This document shows positions 17,501 to 27,605 of a stretch of 64,000 nt of DNA, piece by piece. The number at the start of each line of letters is the position of its first letter. Positions within the stretch are counted from its first letter, which is position 1. The stretch is from Flavobacterium sp. N3904 (GTDB lineage: Bacteria > Bacteroidota > Bacteroidia > Flavobacteriales > Flavobacteriaceae). The notes beneath the pieces were generated by a model. The model saw only the letters and a program-made list of their open reading frames with translations. It searched no databases and was not told the DNA's origin. The stretch lies in the NCBI RefSeq assembly GCF_025947305.1, contig NZ_CP110009.1, positions 992,001-1,056,000 on the forward strand. The letters are read 5' to 3'. Both the position numbers and the translations under genes were made by a program.

Positions 17501-18979
17501 CTAATTAGCCTGAACAATTCCTGGAGGACTCCAGGTTCCAGAACCAGCAGGAAGTATAGAAGGCTGTTCCGTTTTTGGCCAATACAATCGCATTACCAAA
17601 TAAATTGGCCCGTTTGGAGCTGGCAACCAGTTGCTTTGTTTATCAGTTCCTGGATTGTCTTTTTGAATATAAAGTGTCAACGATCCATCCGCATTTTTTT
17701 TCATGTTCGACAACATCGGAGAGTTTATCAAATAGCGATTGATCGGATTCTTAATCAAAAATTGCGTTTTACCATCATACATTGTAACCGACCAAAAAGC
17801 GTTTACTGGTGGCAACTGACCTGCCTTGAAAGTAAGAGTATAATTGTGCTTACTGCCGTCTAAAGTTTGGCCTGTAACATCTTCTCGAGTCATTGGGTAC
17901 ATCGCCTCAACAGCGTCATTGCCATAAATTCCACCTTTTGCAGCAGCAGCACGTTTTAGCCAGTCTCCACTATAGAAAGCGCTATCGCCGAAAACAGACC
18001 CGACATTCCAGCTATTAACTTTTTTTATTCCAGAACCGCCTTCGGTCAAAAATTTCGAAACTTCAGCATCGCCTGCTTTCATGGCCAACAAAATCGCTGC
18101 TTTGTGTTCTAGCGACAAATCGGCAAATTCAAACTTTTTATTGGGACCAATACCTATAGTGGCAAGCTTGGCCAAAATAGCTTTGTTTTCGGCAGTTTCG
18201 GGAATAAATGCCAGTGCTGCATCCAAATATTGATAAAAATTAGCCTTGATTCCCGCAGTATTGGCAGGAAGAAAATCAATTTTTGGCGCAGCAGCAGGTG
18301 CAGGCTGATTCAAAAATTTGGAAAGCGGTTGTGCTTTATACCCTGACTGCACTTTGACCACATTGGGCATATCGGCAGCATTAAAAAGCTGGGTACGAAA
18401 AATAGTAAGTCCAAATGGAGTAGTCGATGTAAACATCTTTTTGATTCCTTTGGGTAAAGTGCCTTTCCAATCTGGACCCACAACAAGATAATTTCCAGCT
18501 TCAGTTCCTGTAGCACGGCTGCCAATGTAACCATAGTTGTAGACATTTCCATCGATCAATTGTACCGAGTAATAGCGTTTTTTGTCTACCGCAGGTACCG
18601 AAATTACCATAGGTTCTGCGCGCAAATCCAACCATAGCATCGAATAGGGAGTGTCACTATTTGGGGTGACTACAGTTGTATCTTCGTATGTAAAAACCCG
18701 ATGCTCATTAGTAACTTGATTAAAAGGCCCCTTGTATTGCCCTGAGTTTTTGTCTACACTAAACTCCTGCATCACGGCATAGTTCATTACTATTGGCAAT
18801 CCGTAAACAAAAGCCTCTTGGGCAATAGCCTTGGTCTCGGCTATACTTGGAACTTCAATTCCCGCCAATTTATCAGCTTGTTCGGCTTGGTTGATCGCAT
18901 CGTTTTTTTTGCAGGATTGAAATGAAGCGCTCAAAGCCAAACTAGTGAGGGCTAAGTAGAGAAACTTGGTTGTTTTCAT
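17501..18979 (-). CDS. DUF1254/DUF1214 domain lipoprotein
   Basis: The 492-residue protein has a lipoprotein signal (lipobox SFQSC, then KKND). The N-terminal half contains AQEAFVYGLPIVMNYAVM and VTPNSDTPYSMLWLDL, the DUF1254 signatures. The last part (NAFWSVTMYDGKTQFLIKNP to GPIYLVMRLYWP) is the DUF1214 domain. Together they make the usual two-domain family of unknown biochemistry, found in many bacteria. It is predicted to be anchored in the envelope. It stands alone with its own promoter and a shared terminator. Confidence 0.85.
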   Translation of the reverse strand: MKTTKFLYLALTSLALSASFQSCKKNDAINQAEQADKLAGIEVPSIAETKAIAQEAFVYGLPIVMNYAVMQEFSVDKNSGQYKGPFNQVTNEHRVFTYEDTTVVTPNSDTPYSMLWLDLRAEPMVISVPAVDKKRYYSVQLIDGNVYNYGYIGSRATGTEAGNYLVVGPDWKGTLPKGIKKMFTSTTPFGLTIFRTQLFNAADMPNVVKVQSGYKAQPLSKFLNQPAPAAAPKIDFLPANTAGIKANFYQYLDAALAFIPETAENKAILAKLATIGIGPNKKFEFADLSLEHKAAILLAMKAGDAEVSKFLTEGGSGIKKVNSWNVGSVFGDSAFYSGDWLKRAAAAKGGIYGNDAVEAMYPMTREDVTGQTLDGSKHNYTLTFKAGQLPPVNAFWSVTMYDGKTQFLIKNPINRYLINSPMLSNMKKNADGSLTLYIQKDNPGTDKQSNWLPAPNGPIYLVMRLYWPKTEQPSILPAGSGTWSPPGIVQAN

Positions 18980-19023
18980 GGTTTATTATTTTAAATGTTA
19001 ACAGTTTGAAAGGCAATTCACCC

Positions 19024-19056
19024 CAAATTTACTATTTTTTTTAAATCTCACCTACA
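19024..19056 (-). promoter_or_regulatory. Promoter of the DUF1254/DUF1214 gene
   Basis: On the minus strand TTG (19054-19056) is followed after 22 bases by TAAATTTG (19024-19031), a full match to the Bacteroidota consensus, 45 bases before the start codon. Confidence 0.55.
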
Positions 19057-19214
19057 ATGCAAGTTATGAATTTATTCTAAAATTTTAGTTGTGGAAATTA
19101 CTGTGGTTAAGTAAATACATTTTATAAATTGATAACCAGTAGTAATCATCAAACTCAGAAATTTTAATCCTTCTTTTTTAGTATAAATTTATGATTTTTT
19201 GCCCTTTTTTAGCG

Positions 19215-19246
19215 TTGTAACATAAACCAAAAAAATACTATCTTTA
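19215..19246 (+). promoter_or_regulatory. Promoter of the ricT-gldH-PBP operon
   Basis: TTG at 19215-19217 lies 21 bases before TATCTTTA at 19239-19246, one base off TAnnTTTG. The ATG of ricT is 58 bases further on. Confidence 0.4.
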
Positions 19247-19303
19247 CCGATTAAACGTTTTAAGAACTTAAATTGCGTTCGTCGCAATACTACATATAAA
19301 ATT

Positions 19304-20689
19304 ATGGCATGTACAAGTTGTTCAACTTCTGATGGTGGTGCACCAAAGGGTTGCAAAAATAATGGGACTTGCGGCACCGATAGCTGCAATAAATTAACGG
19401 TTTTTGACTGGCTTTCGAACATGAGTTTGCCCAATGGCGAAGCTCCTTTTGACTGCGTTGAAGTTCGCTTCAAAAACGGAAGAAAAGAGTTTTACCGCAA
19501 TACCGAAAAATTGACTTTGAGTATGGGTGACATAGTTGCAACTGTCGCTTCACCCGGACATGATATAGGAATTGTAACCCTTACAGGCGAATTGGTAAAA
19601 ATTCAAATGAAGAAAAAGGGAGTCAATTATTTAAGCAATGAGGTTCCAAAAGTGTATCGAAAAGCGACTCAAAAAGACATCGATATCTGGACCGTAGCAA
19701 GAAATAAAGAAGAGCCTATGAAAGTTCGCGCCCGTGAACTTGCGATAGCCCAAAAACTCGAAATGAAAATTTCGGATATCGAATTTCAAGGCGATGGGTC
19801 GAAAGCTACTTTCTATTACACCGCCAACGACAGAGTCGATTTCAGACTTTTAATCAAAGATTTTGCGAAGGAATTCAGTACCAGAGTCGAGATGAAACAA
19901 GTAGGTTTCCGTCAGGAAGCCGCACGTTTGGGCGGAATTGGTTCTTGTGGTAGAGAATTGTGTTGTTCTACCTGGCTAACCGATTTTAGAAGCGTAAACA
20001 CATCGGCCGCACGTTACCAGCAATTGTCTTTAAACCCACAGAAACTAGCAGGTCAATGTGGCAAGTTAAAATGTTGCTTGAATTACGAATTGGATACTTA
20101 CATGGATGCCTTGAAAGACTTTCCGGAGTTTGACACCAAATTGGTTACCGAAAAAGGAGATGCCATTTGCCAAAAACAAGACATTTTCAAAGGATTAATG
20201 TGGTTTGCCTACACCAATAATTTTGCCAATTGGCATATTTTGAAAATCGATCAGGTCAAAGAAATAATAGCGGAAAACAAATTGAAAAACAAAGTCTCCG
20301 CTCTTGAAGATTATGCTATTGAAGTGGTTGCAGAGCCAGAACAAAATTTCAATAACGCGATGGGCCAAGAAAGTTTAACCCGTTTTGACCAACCGAAGAG
20401 AAAGAAAAAACCAAGCAAAAAACCTAGAGTTGCAGGCGAAAATGTTATTGTTCCCAACAATGCAAACAAACCAACTATTCAAAAAACAAACGCTGCGATT
20501 AATCCAAACGTTGCCAACAAAGAAAATCCAAACAAGGAAAATCCAGGTGGTAATAACAATCGCAACAACCGCAATAAAAACAACAATCGCAATAAGCCAA
20601 ATCCGAACCGACCGGCTACTGCAGAAAACAAACAACCAGAACAACCCAGAAAACCTATAATTATTAAAAAGAATGAGACTAAAGAATAG
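19304..20689 (+). CDS. ricT: RicT-like PSP1 domain protein with basic Asn/Pro-rich tail
   Basis: The 461-residue cytosolic protein has a Cys-rich N-terminus (CTSCSTSDGG to CGTDSC), a PSP1 domain at about residues 60-300 with GGIGSCGRELCCSTWL and QCGKLKCCLNYELDTY, and a C-terminal 90-residue tail rich in Asn, Lys and Pro. In Bacillus RicT forms an Fe-S complex with RicA and RicF that helps RNase Y processing. No RicA or RicF is visible here. The tail looks unstructured and RNA-binding-like; this is inference. Its last 17 bases overlap gldH. Confidence 0.85.
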   Translation: MACTSCSTSDGGAPKGCKNNGTCGTDSCNKLTVFDWLSNMSLPNGEAPFDCVEVRFKNGRKEFYRNTEKLTLSMGDIVATVASPGHDIGIVTLTGELVKIQMKKKGVNYLSNEVPKVYRKATQKDIDIWTVARNKEEPMKVRARELAIAQKLEMKISDIEFQGDGSKATFYYTANDRVDFRLLIKDFAKEFSTRVEMKQVGFRQEAARLGGIGSCGRELCCSTWLTDFRSVNTSAARYQQLSLNPQKLAGQCGKLKCCLNYELDTYMDALKDFPEFDTKLVTEKGDAICQKQDIFKGLMWFAYTNNFANWHILKIDQVKEIIAENKLKNKVSALEDYAIEVVAEPEQNFNNAMGQESLTRFDQPKRKKKPSKKPRVAGENVIVPNNANKPTIQKTNAAINPNVANKENPNKENPGGNNNRNNRNKNNNRNKPNPNRPATAENKQPEQPRKPIIIKKNETKE

Positions 20690-21152
20690 TTTTTTACTCC
20701 TTTTGGTTGCTGTACTCCTTTTTTCATGTGATAAAAAAAGAGTTTTTGATGAATATAAATCAGTAGGAAGCGCATGGAATAAAGACAGCATCGTCACTTT
20801 TGATTTACCCGTTTTGGATTCTACAAAAAGGTATGATTTGTTTGTAAATTTGAGAGACAACGACAATTACAAATACAACAATTTGTTTCTGATTGTATCT
20901 ATGGAAAGCCCAAATGGATACACAAAAGTAGATACGCTAGAATACCAAATGGCCAATCCAGACGGAACGCTACTGGGAGATGGTTTTACAGACCTGAAAG
21001 AAAGCAAACTGTATTACAAAGAAAACGTAAAGTTTAGAGGGAAATACAAAGTACACATCAAACAAGTTGTTAGAGAAACCGGTAAAGTTCCCGGTGTTGC
21101 CCTTTTGGACGGAATTACCGAGGTAGGTTTTAGAATAGAAAAAAAAGAATAG
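20673..21152 (+). CDS. gldH: Gliding motility lipoprotein GldH
   Basis: The 159-residue protein has a lipoprotein signal with lipobox LLFSC, followed by DKKRVFDEYKSVGSAWNKDS, the GldH start. GldH is needed for gliding and chitin use in Flavobacterium johnsoniae and sits in the cell envelope; its exact function is unknown. The gene begins inside the end of ricT and is followed 9 bases later by a PBP gene. The ricT-gldH-PBP order is, to my recollection, common in the phylum. Confidence 0.88.
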   Translation: MRLKNSFLLLLVAVLLFSCDKKRVFDEYKSVGSAWNKDSIVTFDLPVLDSTKRYDLFVNLRDNDNYKYNNLFLIVSMESPNGYTKVDTLEYQMANPDGTLLGDGFTDLKESKLYYKENVKFRGKYKVHIKQVVRETGKVPGVALLDGITEVGFRIEKKE

Positions 21153-21161
21153 TAAACAATT

Positions 21162-23480
21162 ATGGCTGCTAGAAAAAATAATACACAGACTAAAGGCATC
21201 GAAAAAGATGTGAAATATTATTCAAAGAAATTTTGGCAAATTTTCTTTTACGGACTGGGAATCATCGCCTTGTTTTTCCTGTTTGCCTCTTGGGGACTTT
21301 TTGGATCCATGCCTTCTTTTGAAGACCTGGAAAATCCAGATTCCAATTTGGCGACCGAAATCATCTCTTCAGATGGTGTTGTTTTGGGTAAATATTTCAA
21401 GCAAAACCGTTCAGCATTAAAATATTCCGATTTGCCTAAAAATCTTGTAGATGCCTTGGTTGCTACCGAAGACGCCCGTTTTTATGAGCATTCGGGAATT
21501 GATGGAAGAGGAACTTTGAGAGCAATTGCCAGCTTAGGAACAAGTGGTGGAGCAAGTACCTTAACACAACAATTGGCGAAACAATTATTTCACGGAGAAG
21601 GTTCTAAGTTTTTGCCTTTTCGAATTGTACAAAAAGTTAAAGAATGGATAATCGCCATTCGACTAGAAAGACAATACACCAAAAACGAAATCATAGCAAT
21701 GTATTGCAACGTATATGATTTTGGGAATTATTCTGTTGGTGTTAGCTCTGCTGCAAAAACGTATTTTTCGAAAGAACCTAAGGATTTGACCATCGATGAA
21801 TCGGCTATTTTAGTTGGAATGTTTAAAAATTCCGGACTATATAATCCTGTAAAAAACCCAGTTGGTGTAAAAAACCGAAGAAATGTGGTGCTTTTGCAAA
21901 TGGAAAAAGCCAATATTATTACCGAAGACCAAAAACTTCAGTTACAAAGCCTTCCTATTACATTGCATTTTAAACTAGAAAGCCATAGAGAAGGAACAGC
22001 CACGTACTTTAGAGAATACCTTCGTGATTATATGAAAAAATGGGTTGAAGACAACAAAAAACCCGATGGTTCTGACTACGATATTTACAAAGACGGTCTA
22101 AAAATCTACACTACCATAGATTCCAGAATGCAAGCCTATGCCGAAGAAGCTGTGGCTGCACATATGGCAAACCTGCAGGAAGAATTTTTTATTCAAAACA
22201 AAGACAACAAAAACGCCCCTTTTGTAAATATTTCTGAGGCAGAAACGCAGCGTATTATAAATCAGGCCATGAAATCGTCACACAGATGGAGCGCCCTGAA
22301 AGAACAAGATAAAAGCGACGAAGAAATTATCAAAACCTTCAGTGAAAAAACCAAAATGACTGTTTTTACTTGGAAAGGAGAAAGAGATACAATAATGACA
22401 CCTCTAGATTCTATTCGTTATTACAAACACTTTTTACAAGCTGGAGTAATGTCTATGGAGCCTCAAACAGGCAATATAAAAGTTTGGGTGGGCGGAATCA
22501 ATTATAAATATTTTCAATACGATCACGTTGGCCAAGGAGCCAGACAAGTGGGATCTACTTTCAAACCATTTGTTTATGCTACTGCTATCGAACAACTAAA
22601 TATGTCCCCATGTGACTCTATTCTGGATGGCCCATTTATCATTCGTAAAGGGCGCCATCACGTAACCGAAGATTGGGAACCAAGAAACTCTGATAATAAA
22701 TACCGCGGAATGGTAACCCTAAAACAAGCATTGGCCAATTCGATAAACACCATTTCTGCAAAATTAATTGATAAAGTGGGGCCAGAAGCTGTGATTGAAT
22801 TAACACATAAATTGGGCGTAAAATCAGAAATTGTTACCCAACCGTCTATTGCTTTGGGAGCTGTAGAAATTACAGTAGAAGATATGGTTGCAGCCTTTAG
22901 TACATTTGCCAACCAAGGTGTTTATACCAAACCACAATTTCTATCAAAAATAGAAAACAAAAGTGGCGAAGTAATTTACGAACCCATTCCGGAATCACAT
23001 GATGTATTGAACAAAGACATTGCATTTGCCGTTATAAAATTACTCGAAGGGGTTACAGAAACAGGTTCTGGAGCACGATTGAGAACTCAAGGAGGTGGAA
23101 ATGGAGACAAACGTTGGACAGGATATCCATATATGTTTACAAACCCTATCGCCGGAAAAACAGGAACCTCACAAAACCAATCTGATGGGTGGTTTATGGG
23201 AATGGTACCGAACCTAGTAACTGGAGTTTGGGTAGGCTGCGAAGACCGTTCGGCTCATTTCAAAAGTCTTACCTATGGGCAAGGAGCTGCAGAAGCATTA
23301 CCAATTTGGGGGTATTTCATGAAAAAATGTTATGAAGACAAAACCTTAAACGTATCCAAAGAACCTTTTGAAAGACCTAAGAATCTTTCTATCAAAGTAG
23401 ATTGCTATGTACCTCGTGCAGCCACCGTTATAGACAGCACTGCAACACCCGAACAAGACACCGAAGAGTTTTCATTGTAA
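21162..23480 (+). CDS. Class A penicillin-binding protein (PBP1A-like)
   Basis: The 772-residue protein has an N-terminal membrane anchor (about residues 22-46). A GT51 glycosyltransferase domain follows, with TEDARFYEHSGIDGRG and GASTLTQQLAKQLF. The transpeptidase domain has SxxK in GSTFKPF, SxN in SINT, and KTG in AGKTGTSQNQSDGWF. It polymerises and cross-links peptidoglycan at the outer face of the inner membrane. All catalytic motifs are intact. It is the third gene of the ricT-gldH group, and a strong terminator follows. Confidence 0.93.
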   Translation: MAARKNNTQTKGIEKDVKYYSKKFWQIFFYGLGIIALFFLFASWGLFGSMPSFEDLENPDSNLATEIISSDGVVLGKYFKQNRSALKYSDLPKNLVDALVATEDARFYEHSGIDGRGTLRAIASLGTSGGASTLTQQLAKQLFHGEGSKFLPFRIVQKVKEWIIAIRLERQYTKNEIIAMYCNVYDFGNYSVGVSSAAKTYFSKEPKDLTIDESAILVGMFKNSGLYNPVKNPVGVKNRRNVVLLQMEKANIITEDQKLQLQSLPITLHFKLESHREGTATYFREYLRDYMKKWVEDNKKPDGSDYDIYKDGLKIYTTIDSRMQAYAEEAVAAHMANLQEEFFIQNKDNKNAPFVNISEAETQRIINQAMKSSHRWSALKEQDKSDEEIIKTFSEKTKMTVFTWKGERDTIMTPLDSIRYYKHFLQAGVMSMEPQTGNIKVWVGGINYKYFQYDHVGQGARQVGSTFKPFVYATAIEQLNMSPCDSILDGPFIIRKGRHHVTEDWEPRNSDNKYRGMVTLKQALANSINTISAKLIDKVGPEAVIELTHKLGVKSEIVTQPSIALGAVEITVEDMVAAFSTFANQGVYTKPQFLSKIENKSGEVIYEPIPESHDVLNKDIAFAVIKLLEGVTETGSGARLRTQGGGNGDKRWTGYPYMFTNPIAGKTGTSQNQSDGWFMGMVPNLVTGVWVGCEDRSAHFKSLTYGQGAAEALPIWGYFMKKCYEDKTLNVSKEPFERPKNLSIKVDCYVPRAATVIDSTATPEQDTEEFSL

Positions 23481-23503
23481 AACATTCCATAATTTATTAT
23501 TCG

Positions 23504-23538
23504 AAAAACCATTTTAGACAATCTAAAATGGTTTTTTT
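23504..23538 (+). terminator. Terminator after the PBP gene
   Basis: A perfect 15-bp stem (AAAAACCATTTTAGA with TCTAAAATGGTTTTT) has a 3-base CAA loop and a 7-T tail, 23 bases after the stop codon. Confidence 0.85.
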
Positions 23539-23725
23539 GTTTAGCGCCATTTATGAAATTTAGAAAAATAACAATATGTTTATTTTGCTAAATTTACTGT
23601 ATAGATTCATTTTGTTCAATTGAAGTGTCCTTTTTAATGCTTTAAATAATAATACTTCACAGAAAACAAAAAATGACCTAATTTTACAAAATCAAAGAAA
23701 TCGATATAGTTCTAAATAAATCAGT

Positions 23726-24427
23726 ATGATTAACAAAAAAGTAAATAGCGTTCAAGAAGCGCTACAAGGAATAGAAAACGGAATGACCCTTATGCTCGGT
23801 GGTTTTGGATTGTGTGGTATACCCGAAAACTCCATTGCCGAATTGGTTCAAAAAGAAACCACCAATCTAACCTGCATTTCAAATAATGCCGGTGTGGATG
23901 ACTTTGGACTCGGATTGCTGCTTCAAAAAAAACAAATCAAAAAAATGATCTCTTCGTATGTAGGAGAAAATGCTGAATTTGAACGTCAAATGCTTTCCGG
24001 AGAACTTGAGGTTGACCTTATCCCACAAGGAACCTTAGCCGAAAAATGTCGTGCTGCTCAAGCAGGAATTCCAGCTTTTTTTACTCCGGCAGGTTTTGGA
24101 ACCGAAGTCGCAGAAGGCAAAGAAGTTCGTGAATTTAATGGCAAAATGCATATTATGGAACACGCCTTCAAAGCCGATTTTGCTATTGTAAAAGCTTGGA
24201 AAGGCGATACCGCTGGAAACCTCATCTTCAAAGGAACCGCCAGAAACTTCAACCCATGCATGTGTGGCGCAGCCAAAATAACAGTCGCCGAAGTAGAAGA
24301 ATTGGTCGAAGCTGGAACATTAGATCCCAATCAGATTCATATTTCGGGAATTTTAGTGCAGCGCATTTTTCAAGGAGAAAAATATGAAAAGCGAATAGAA
24401 CAACGTACAACCAGAAAAAGAGCATAA
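23726..24427 (+). CDS. scoA: Succinyl-CoA:3-ketoacid CoA transferase, subunit A
   Basis: The 233-residue protein has the family-I CoA transferase start [18 protein letters not shown] and the motifs [15 protein letters not shown] and [11 protein letters not shown]. It transfers CoA from succinyl-CoA to acetoacetate in ketone-body and leucine/lysine breakdown, in the cytosol. The partner subunit B starts 64 bases downstream. The length is normal. Confidence 0.93.
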   Translation: MINKKVNSVQEALQGIENGMTLMLGGFGLCGIPENSIAELVQKETTNLTCISNNAGVDDFGLGLLLQKKQIKKMISSYVGENAEFERQMLSGELEVDLIPQGTLAEKCRAAQAGIPAFFTPAGFGTEVAEGKEVREFNGKMHIMEHAFKADFAIVKAWKGDTAGNLIFKGTARNFNPCMCGAAKITVAEVEELVEAGTLDPNQIHISGILVQRIFQGEKYEKRIEQRTTRKRA

Positions 24428-24491
24428 CCACCTCGCTCAGGAATTAGAAAAACACAGCAATCTTAGAATTTTAGATTTAAAATAAAGAAAC

Positions 24492-25151
24492 ATGGCATTA
24501 GACAAAATAGGAATTGCAAAACGAATTGCACAAGAATTAAAAGACCGTTATTTTGTAAATCTGGGCATCGGAATACCGACTTTGGTAGCCAACTATATCC
24601 CGAAAGGAATAGATGTCGAATTTCAAAGCGAAAATGGCGTTCTGGGGATGGGTCCTTTCCCTTTTGAAGGAGAAGAAGATGCCGATATTATCAACGCTGG
24701 AAAACAAACCATCACAACCTTGCCGGGAGCCTCATTTTTTGACTCGGCTACTAGTTTTGGAATGATTCGCGGACAACATGTCGATTTGACCATTCTAGGC
24801 GCAATGGAAGTGTCGGAAAACGGCGATATTGCCAACTGGAAAATCCCAGGAAAAATGGTCAAAGGAATGGGAGGAGCGATGGATCTTGTGGCATCTGCAG
24901 AGAATATTATTGTAGCAATGATGCATGTCAACAAAGCTGGAGAATCGAAAATATTAAAAAAATGCACCCTGCCTTTAACTGGTGTTGGCTGCGTGAAAAA
25001 AGTAGTAACCGAATTGGCCGTCTTAGAAATAACTCCAAACGGGTTTAAACTTTTGGAACGCGCTCCCGGAGTAACAGTCGAGCATATTATTGCATCTACC
25101 GAAGCCAACTTAATTATAGAGGGAGAAATTCCAGAAATGAAGATTGATTAA
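24492..25151 (+). CDS. scoB: Succinyl-CoA:3-ketoacid CoA transferase, subunit B
   Basis: This 219-residue subunit has IGIPTLVANYIP and FQSENGVLGMGPFP, where the Glu of SENG is the catalytic residue that forms the CoA thioester. The later PGKMVKGMGGAMDLV segment is also conserved. It pairs with subunit A immediately upstream to form the heteromeric enzyme. The gene ends at 25151, with an outer membrane protein gene next in line under its own promoter element. Confidence 0.93.
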   Translation: MALDKIGIAKRIAQELKDRYFVNLGIGIPTLVANYIPKGIDVEFQSENGVLGMGPFPFEGEEDADIINAGKQTITTLPGASFFDSATSFGMIRGQHVDLTILGAMEVSENGDIANWKIPGKMVKGMGGAMDLVASAENIIVAMMHVNKAGESKILKKCTLPLTGVGCVKKVVTELAVLEITPNGFKLLERAPGVTVEHIIASTEANLIIEGEIPEMKID

Positions 25152-25246
25152 GTTTAGAGTGTATTAGAGTCAGAAAAAAACTCAACACTTAAAGGGTTTT
25201 TTACAGTATTTTAACACACATTTAGTAATCTATTTGGTTTTTTTAT

Positions 25247-25254
25247 TAAATTTG
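25247..25254 (+). promoter_or_regulatory. -7 promoter element for the outer membrane protein gene
   Basis: TAAATTTG is an exact match to TAnnTTTG, 22 bases before the ATG at 25277. The nearest upstream TTG is only 10 bases away. Confidence 0.4.
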
Positions 25255-25276
25255 TTTGAAACAAAAAACAAAAATT

Positions 25277-25906
25277 ATGAAAAATTACAGTTATTTACTA
25301 ATCGCATTTTTATTTTCGGCAGGTATGATGGCCCAAGACAGAGGATCAGTTGTACTAGATGTTTATGGTAGTTATGTTTTCTCAGACAGGATCAATTTTG
25401 ATTATGGACATGCTACTATTGGAGACGGTTTTGAATACGGAGGAGGATTGGAATTTTTTCCTCAAAAATCTTCTTCTGTTGAGTTGAAATACCTTCGATT
25501 GGACACTTCGATGCCAGCATACAATAATGCAGGTCTTCAACAGAATCCAGGAGACGACAAAGGAGCAATTAACTACATCTTCCTAGGAGGAAATCATTAT
25601 TTTGATAATGGTAATAATGCAGTTCCTTATGTTGGGGGTAGTATTGGTATGGCTATTGTAGAAACTCCACAACAAGGAAGCAGCACCAATTTTGCCTGGG
25701 AAATTAAAGGGGGAGTGAAAATTAAAACAGCTTCAATTGTTTCGATCAGTCTCCAAGCATTTCTTCAATCTATGGTTATAAATACTGGTACAGATACGTA
25801 TTGGGGTTATTGGGGACCAGTTGCAGTAGATACGTATACAAACTCTTTCCAATTTGGTCTGGGTGCAGTGGTAGGTTTTAATTTTAAGCATAATAATTCA
25901 CTTTAA
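25277..25906 (+). CDS. Small outer membrane beta-barrel protein
   Basis: The 209-residue protein has a signal peptide (MKNYSYLLIAFLFSAGMMAQ). The mature part has alternating strands ending with a terminal aromatic-rich stretch (FQFGLGAVVGFNFKHNNSL), typical of small Omp/OmpA-like barrels. The glycines and GGGLEFF, LGGNHYF segments look like strand-turn-strand. I cannot assign a specific function. The ATG at 25277 is chosen over a TTG at 25256 because the signal peptide begins there and the promoter element precedes it. Confidence 0.75.
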   Translation: MKNYSYLLIAFLFSAGMMAQDRGSVVLDVYGSYVFSDRINFDYGHATIGDGFEYGGGLEFFPQKSSSVELKYLRLDTSMPAYNNAGLQQNPGDDKGAINYIFLGGNHYFDNGNNAVPYVGGSIGMAIVETPQQGSSTNFAWEIKGGVKIKTASIVSISLQAFLQSMVINTGTDTYWGYWGPVAVDTYTNSFQFGLGAVVGFNFKHNNSL

Positions 25907-25920
25907 AACATTGGTATTCA

Positions 25921-25957
25921 AAAAAAAAAAGCAACTCAAATGAGTTGCTTTTTTTTT
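25921..25957. terminator. Bidirectional terminator between the barrel gene and fumarase
   Basis: GCAACTCAAATGAGTTGC forms a hairpin flanked by 10 A residues on one side and 9 T on the other, so it can stop transcription from both convergent genes. Confidence 0.88.
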
Positions 25958-25971
25958 GAATAAAAATCTTT

Positions 25972-27573
25972 CTAAAGATTCTCAAAGAAATCATTTCCTT
26001 TATCATCAGTGATAATAAATGCTGGAAAATCTTTAATCGTGATTTTTCGAACGGCTTCCATACCGAGTTCTTCAAAATCAACTACCTCAACGGAAAGTAT
26101 ATTTTCTTTTGCTAAAATAGCAGCTGGACCACCGATGGAACCCAAATAGAATCCACCATAGGTTTTACAAGCGTTCATCACGGCTTTAGTTCTGTTTCCT
26201 TTGGCTAACATTACCATACTTCCACCTTTTTTTTGGAACTCTTCTACATACACATCCATTCTACCGGCTGTGGTTGGTCCAAAACTTCCCGAAGCCATTC
26301 CTTCTGGAGTTTTTGCAGGCCCCGCATAATAAATTGGGTGGTTTTTAAAATATTCTGGCATTGGTTTACCGGCATCCAATAATTCTTTGATTTTGGCGTG
26401 GGCAATATCACGGGCTACAATCAAGGTTCCGTTTAATTTCAAACGGGTTTTGATTGGGTATTGCGATAATTTTTTGAGAATATCAGCCATTGGTTGATTC
26501 AAATCAATTTCGACAGCGGGTTCCAAATGTGGAGCTGTTTCTGGCAACAATCTTTTTGGATTCACTTCCAATTGTTCAACAAAAATACCGTCTTTGGTGA
26601 TTTTTCCTTTAATATTTCTATCTGCCGAACATGAAACTCCCAATCCAACTGGACAAGAAGCCGCGTGGCGTGGTAAACGAATTACTCGGACATCATGCGT
26701 GAAATATTTACCTCCAAATTGAGCTCCAATCTGACTTTCTTGGCAAATCAACTGTACTCTTTTTTCCCATTCCAGATCACGGAAAGCCTGACCGGCCATG
26801 TTACCAGAAGTAGGTAAATGATCAAAATAGCCTGCAGATGCTTTTTTAACAGCAGCCAGATTTGCTTCCGCAGAAGTTCCTCCGATAACTAATGCCAAGT
26901 GATACGGTGGACAGGCTGATGTTCCTAAGTCCCTAATTTTGGCACGAATGAACTCATCCATAGATTTTTCATTCAACAATGATTTTGTTTGTTGGTATAA
27001 ATAGGTTTTATTGGCCGAACCTCCACCTTTTGCTAAAAACAAAAACTCATAAGAAGCTCCTTTTTTGGCATAAATATCTATTTGAGCAGGAAGATTAGAC
27101 CCTGAATTTTTTTCTTCAAACATACTAATTGGTACAATTTGAGAATAACGAAGATTTCTTTCCTGATACGTGTTAAAAATCCCTTTTGATAGCCATTCGG
27201 CATCATCAACTCCTGTGTATACGTTTTCGCCCTTTTTTGCCATTACGATCGCCGTACCAGTGTCCTGACATGAAGGTAATTCCCCATCGATAGCAACAAC
27301 AGCATTTTGTAATAAATTATAAGCCACGAAACGGTCGTTATCGGTCGCTTCGGGATCGTCAAGAATTGCTTTTAGTTTTTCTAAATGTGCAGTTCGCAGC
27401 ATAAAAGAAACATCTTTCAAGGCTTCTTGAGCCAGTAATTCCAACCCTTTTGGCTCAACAGTTAAGATTTCTCTTTCTCCAAGTTTTTCGACTTTTACAA
27501 AATCGGAAGTGATTTTACGGTATTGGGTATCGTCTTTTAAAATAGGATAAGGATCCTGATATATGAAGTCCAT
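25972..27573 (-). CDS. fumA: Class I fumarate hydratase ([4Fe-4S] type)
   Basis: The 533-residue protein contains [27 protein letters not shown] and [10 protein letters not shown], which carry the three Cys ligands of the oxygen-sensitive 4Fe-4S cluster. The N-terminal half corresponds to the TtdA-like alpha part and the C-terminal half (after about residue 350, with [26 protein letters not shown]) to the beta part. It interconverts fumarate and malate in the TCA cycle. A longer ORF from 27600 is rejected because the [10 protein letters not shown] start is conserved. An exact -7 element lies 25 bases upstream. Confidence 0.93.
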   Translation of the reverse strand: MDFIYQDPYPILKDDTQYRKITSDFVKVEKLGEREILTVEPKGLELLAQEALKDVSFMLRTAHLEKLKAILDDPEATDNDRFVAYNLLQNAVVAIDGELPSCQDTGTAIVMAKKGENVYTGVDDAEWLSKGIFNTYQERNLRYSQIVPISMFEEKNSGSNLPAQIDIYAKKGASYEFLFLAKGGGSANKTYLYQQTKSLLNEKSMDEFIRAKIRDLGTSACPPYHLALVIGGTSAEANLAAVKKASAGYFDHLPTSGNMAGQAFRDLEWEKRVQLICQESQIGAQFGGKYFTHDVRVIRLPRHAASCPVGLGVSCSADRNIKGKITKDGIFVEQLEVNPKRLLPETAPHLEPAVEIDLNQPMADILKKLSQYPIKTRLKLNGTLIVARDIAHAKIKELLDAGKPMPEYFKNHPIYYAGPAKTPEGMASGSFGPTTAGRMDVYVEEFQKKGGSMVMLAKGNRTKAVMNACKTYGGFYLGSIGGPAAILAKENILSVEVVDFEELGMEAVRKITIKDFPAFIITDDKGNDFFENL

Positions 27574-27597
27574 AATTTGATTTTTTTTTAAGAAAGC

Positions 27598-27605
27598 CAA
27601 ATATA
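27598..27605 (-). promoter_or_regulatory. -7 promoter element for fumarase
   Basis: Forward CAAATATA reads as TATATTTG on the minus strand, an exact TAnnTTTG match, 24 bases before the start at 27573. It overlaps the longer alternative start, which supports 27573. No TTG is at the proper distance. Confidence 0.4.

Noticed and set aside
20375..20866. A 163-codon frame on the minus strand opposite the end of ricT
   Set aside because: It mirrors the Asn/Lys-rich low-complexity tail of ricT, giving a Phe/Val/Ile-rich product with no family features.
24623..25108. A 161-codon frame opposite the scoB gene
   Set aside because: scoB is certain from its catalytic motif; the antisense frame is a codon-bias shadow.
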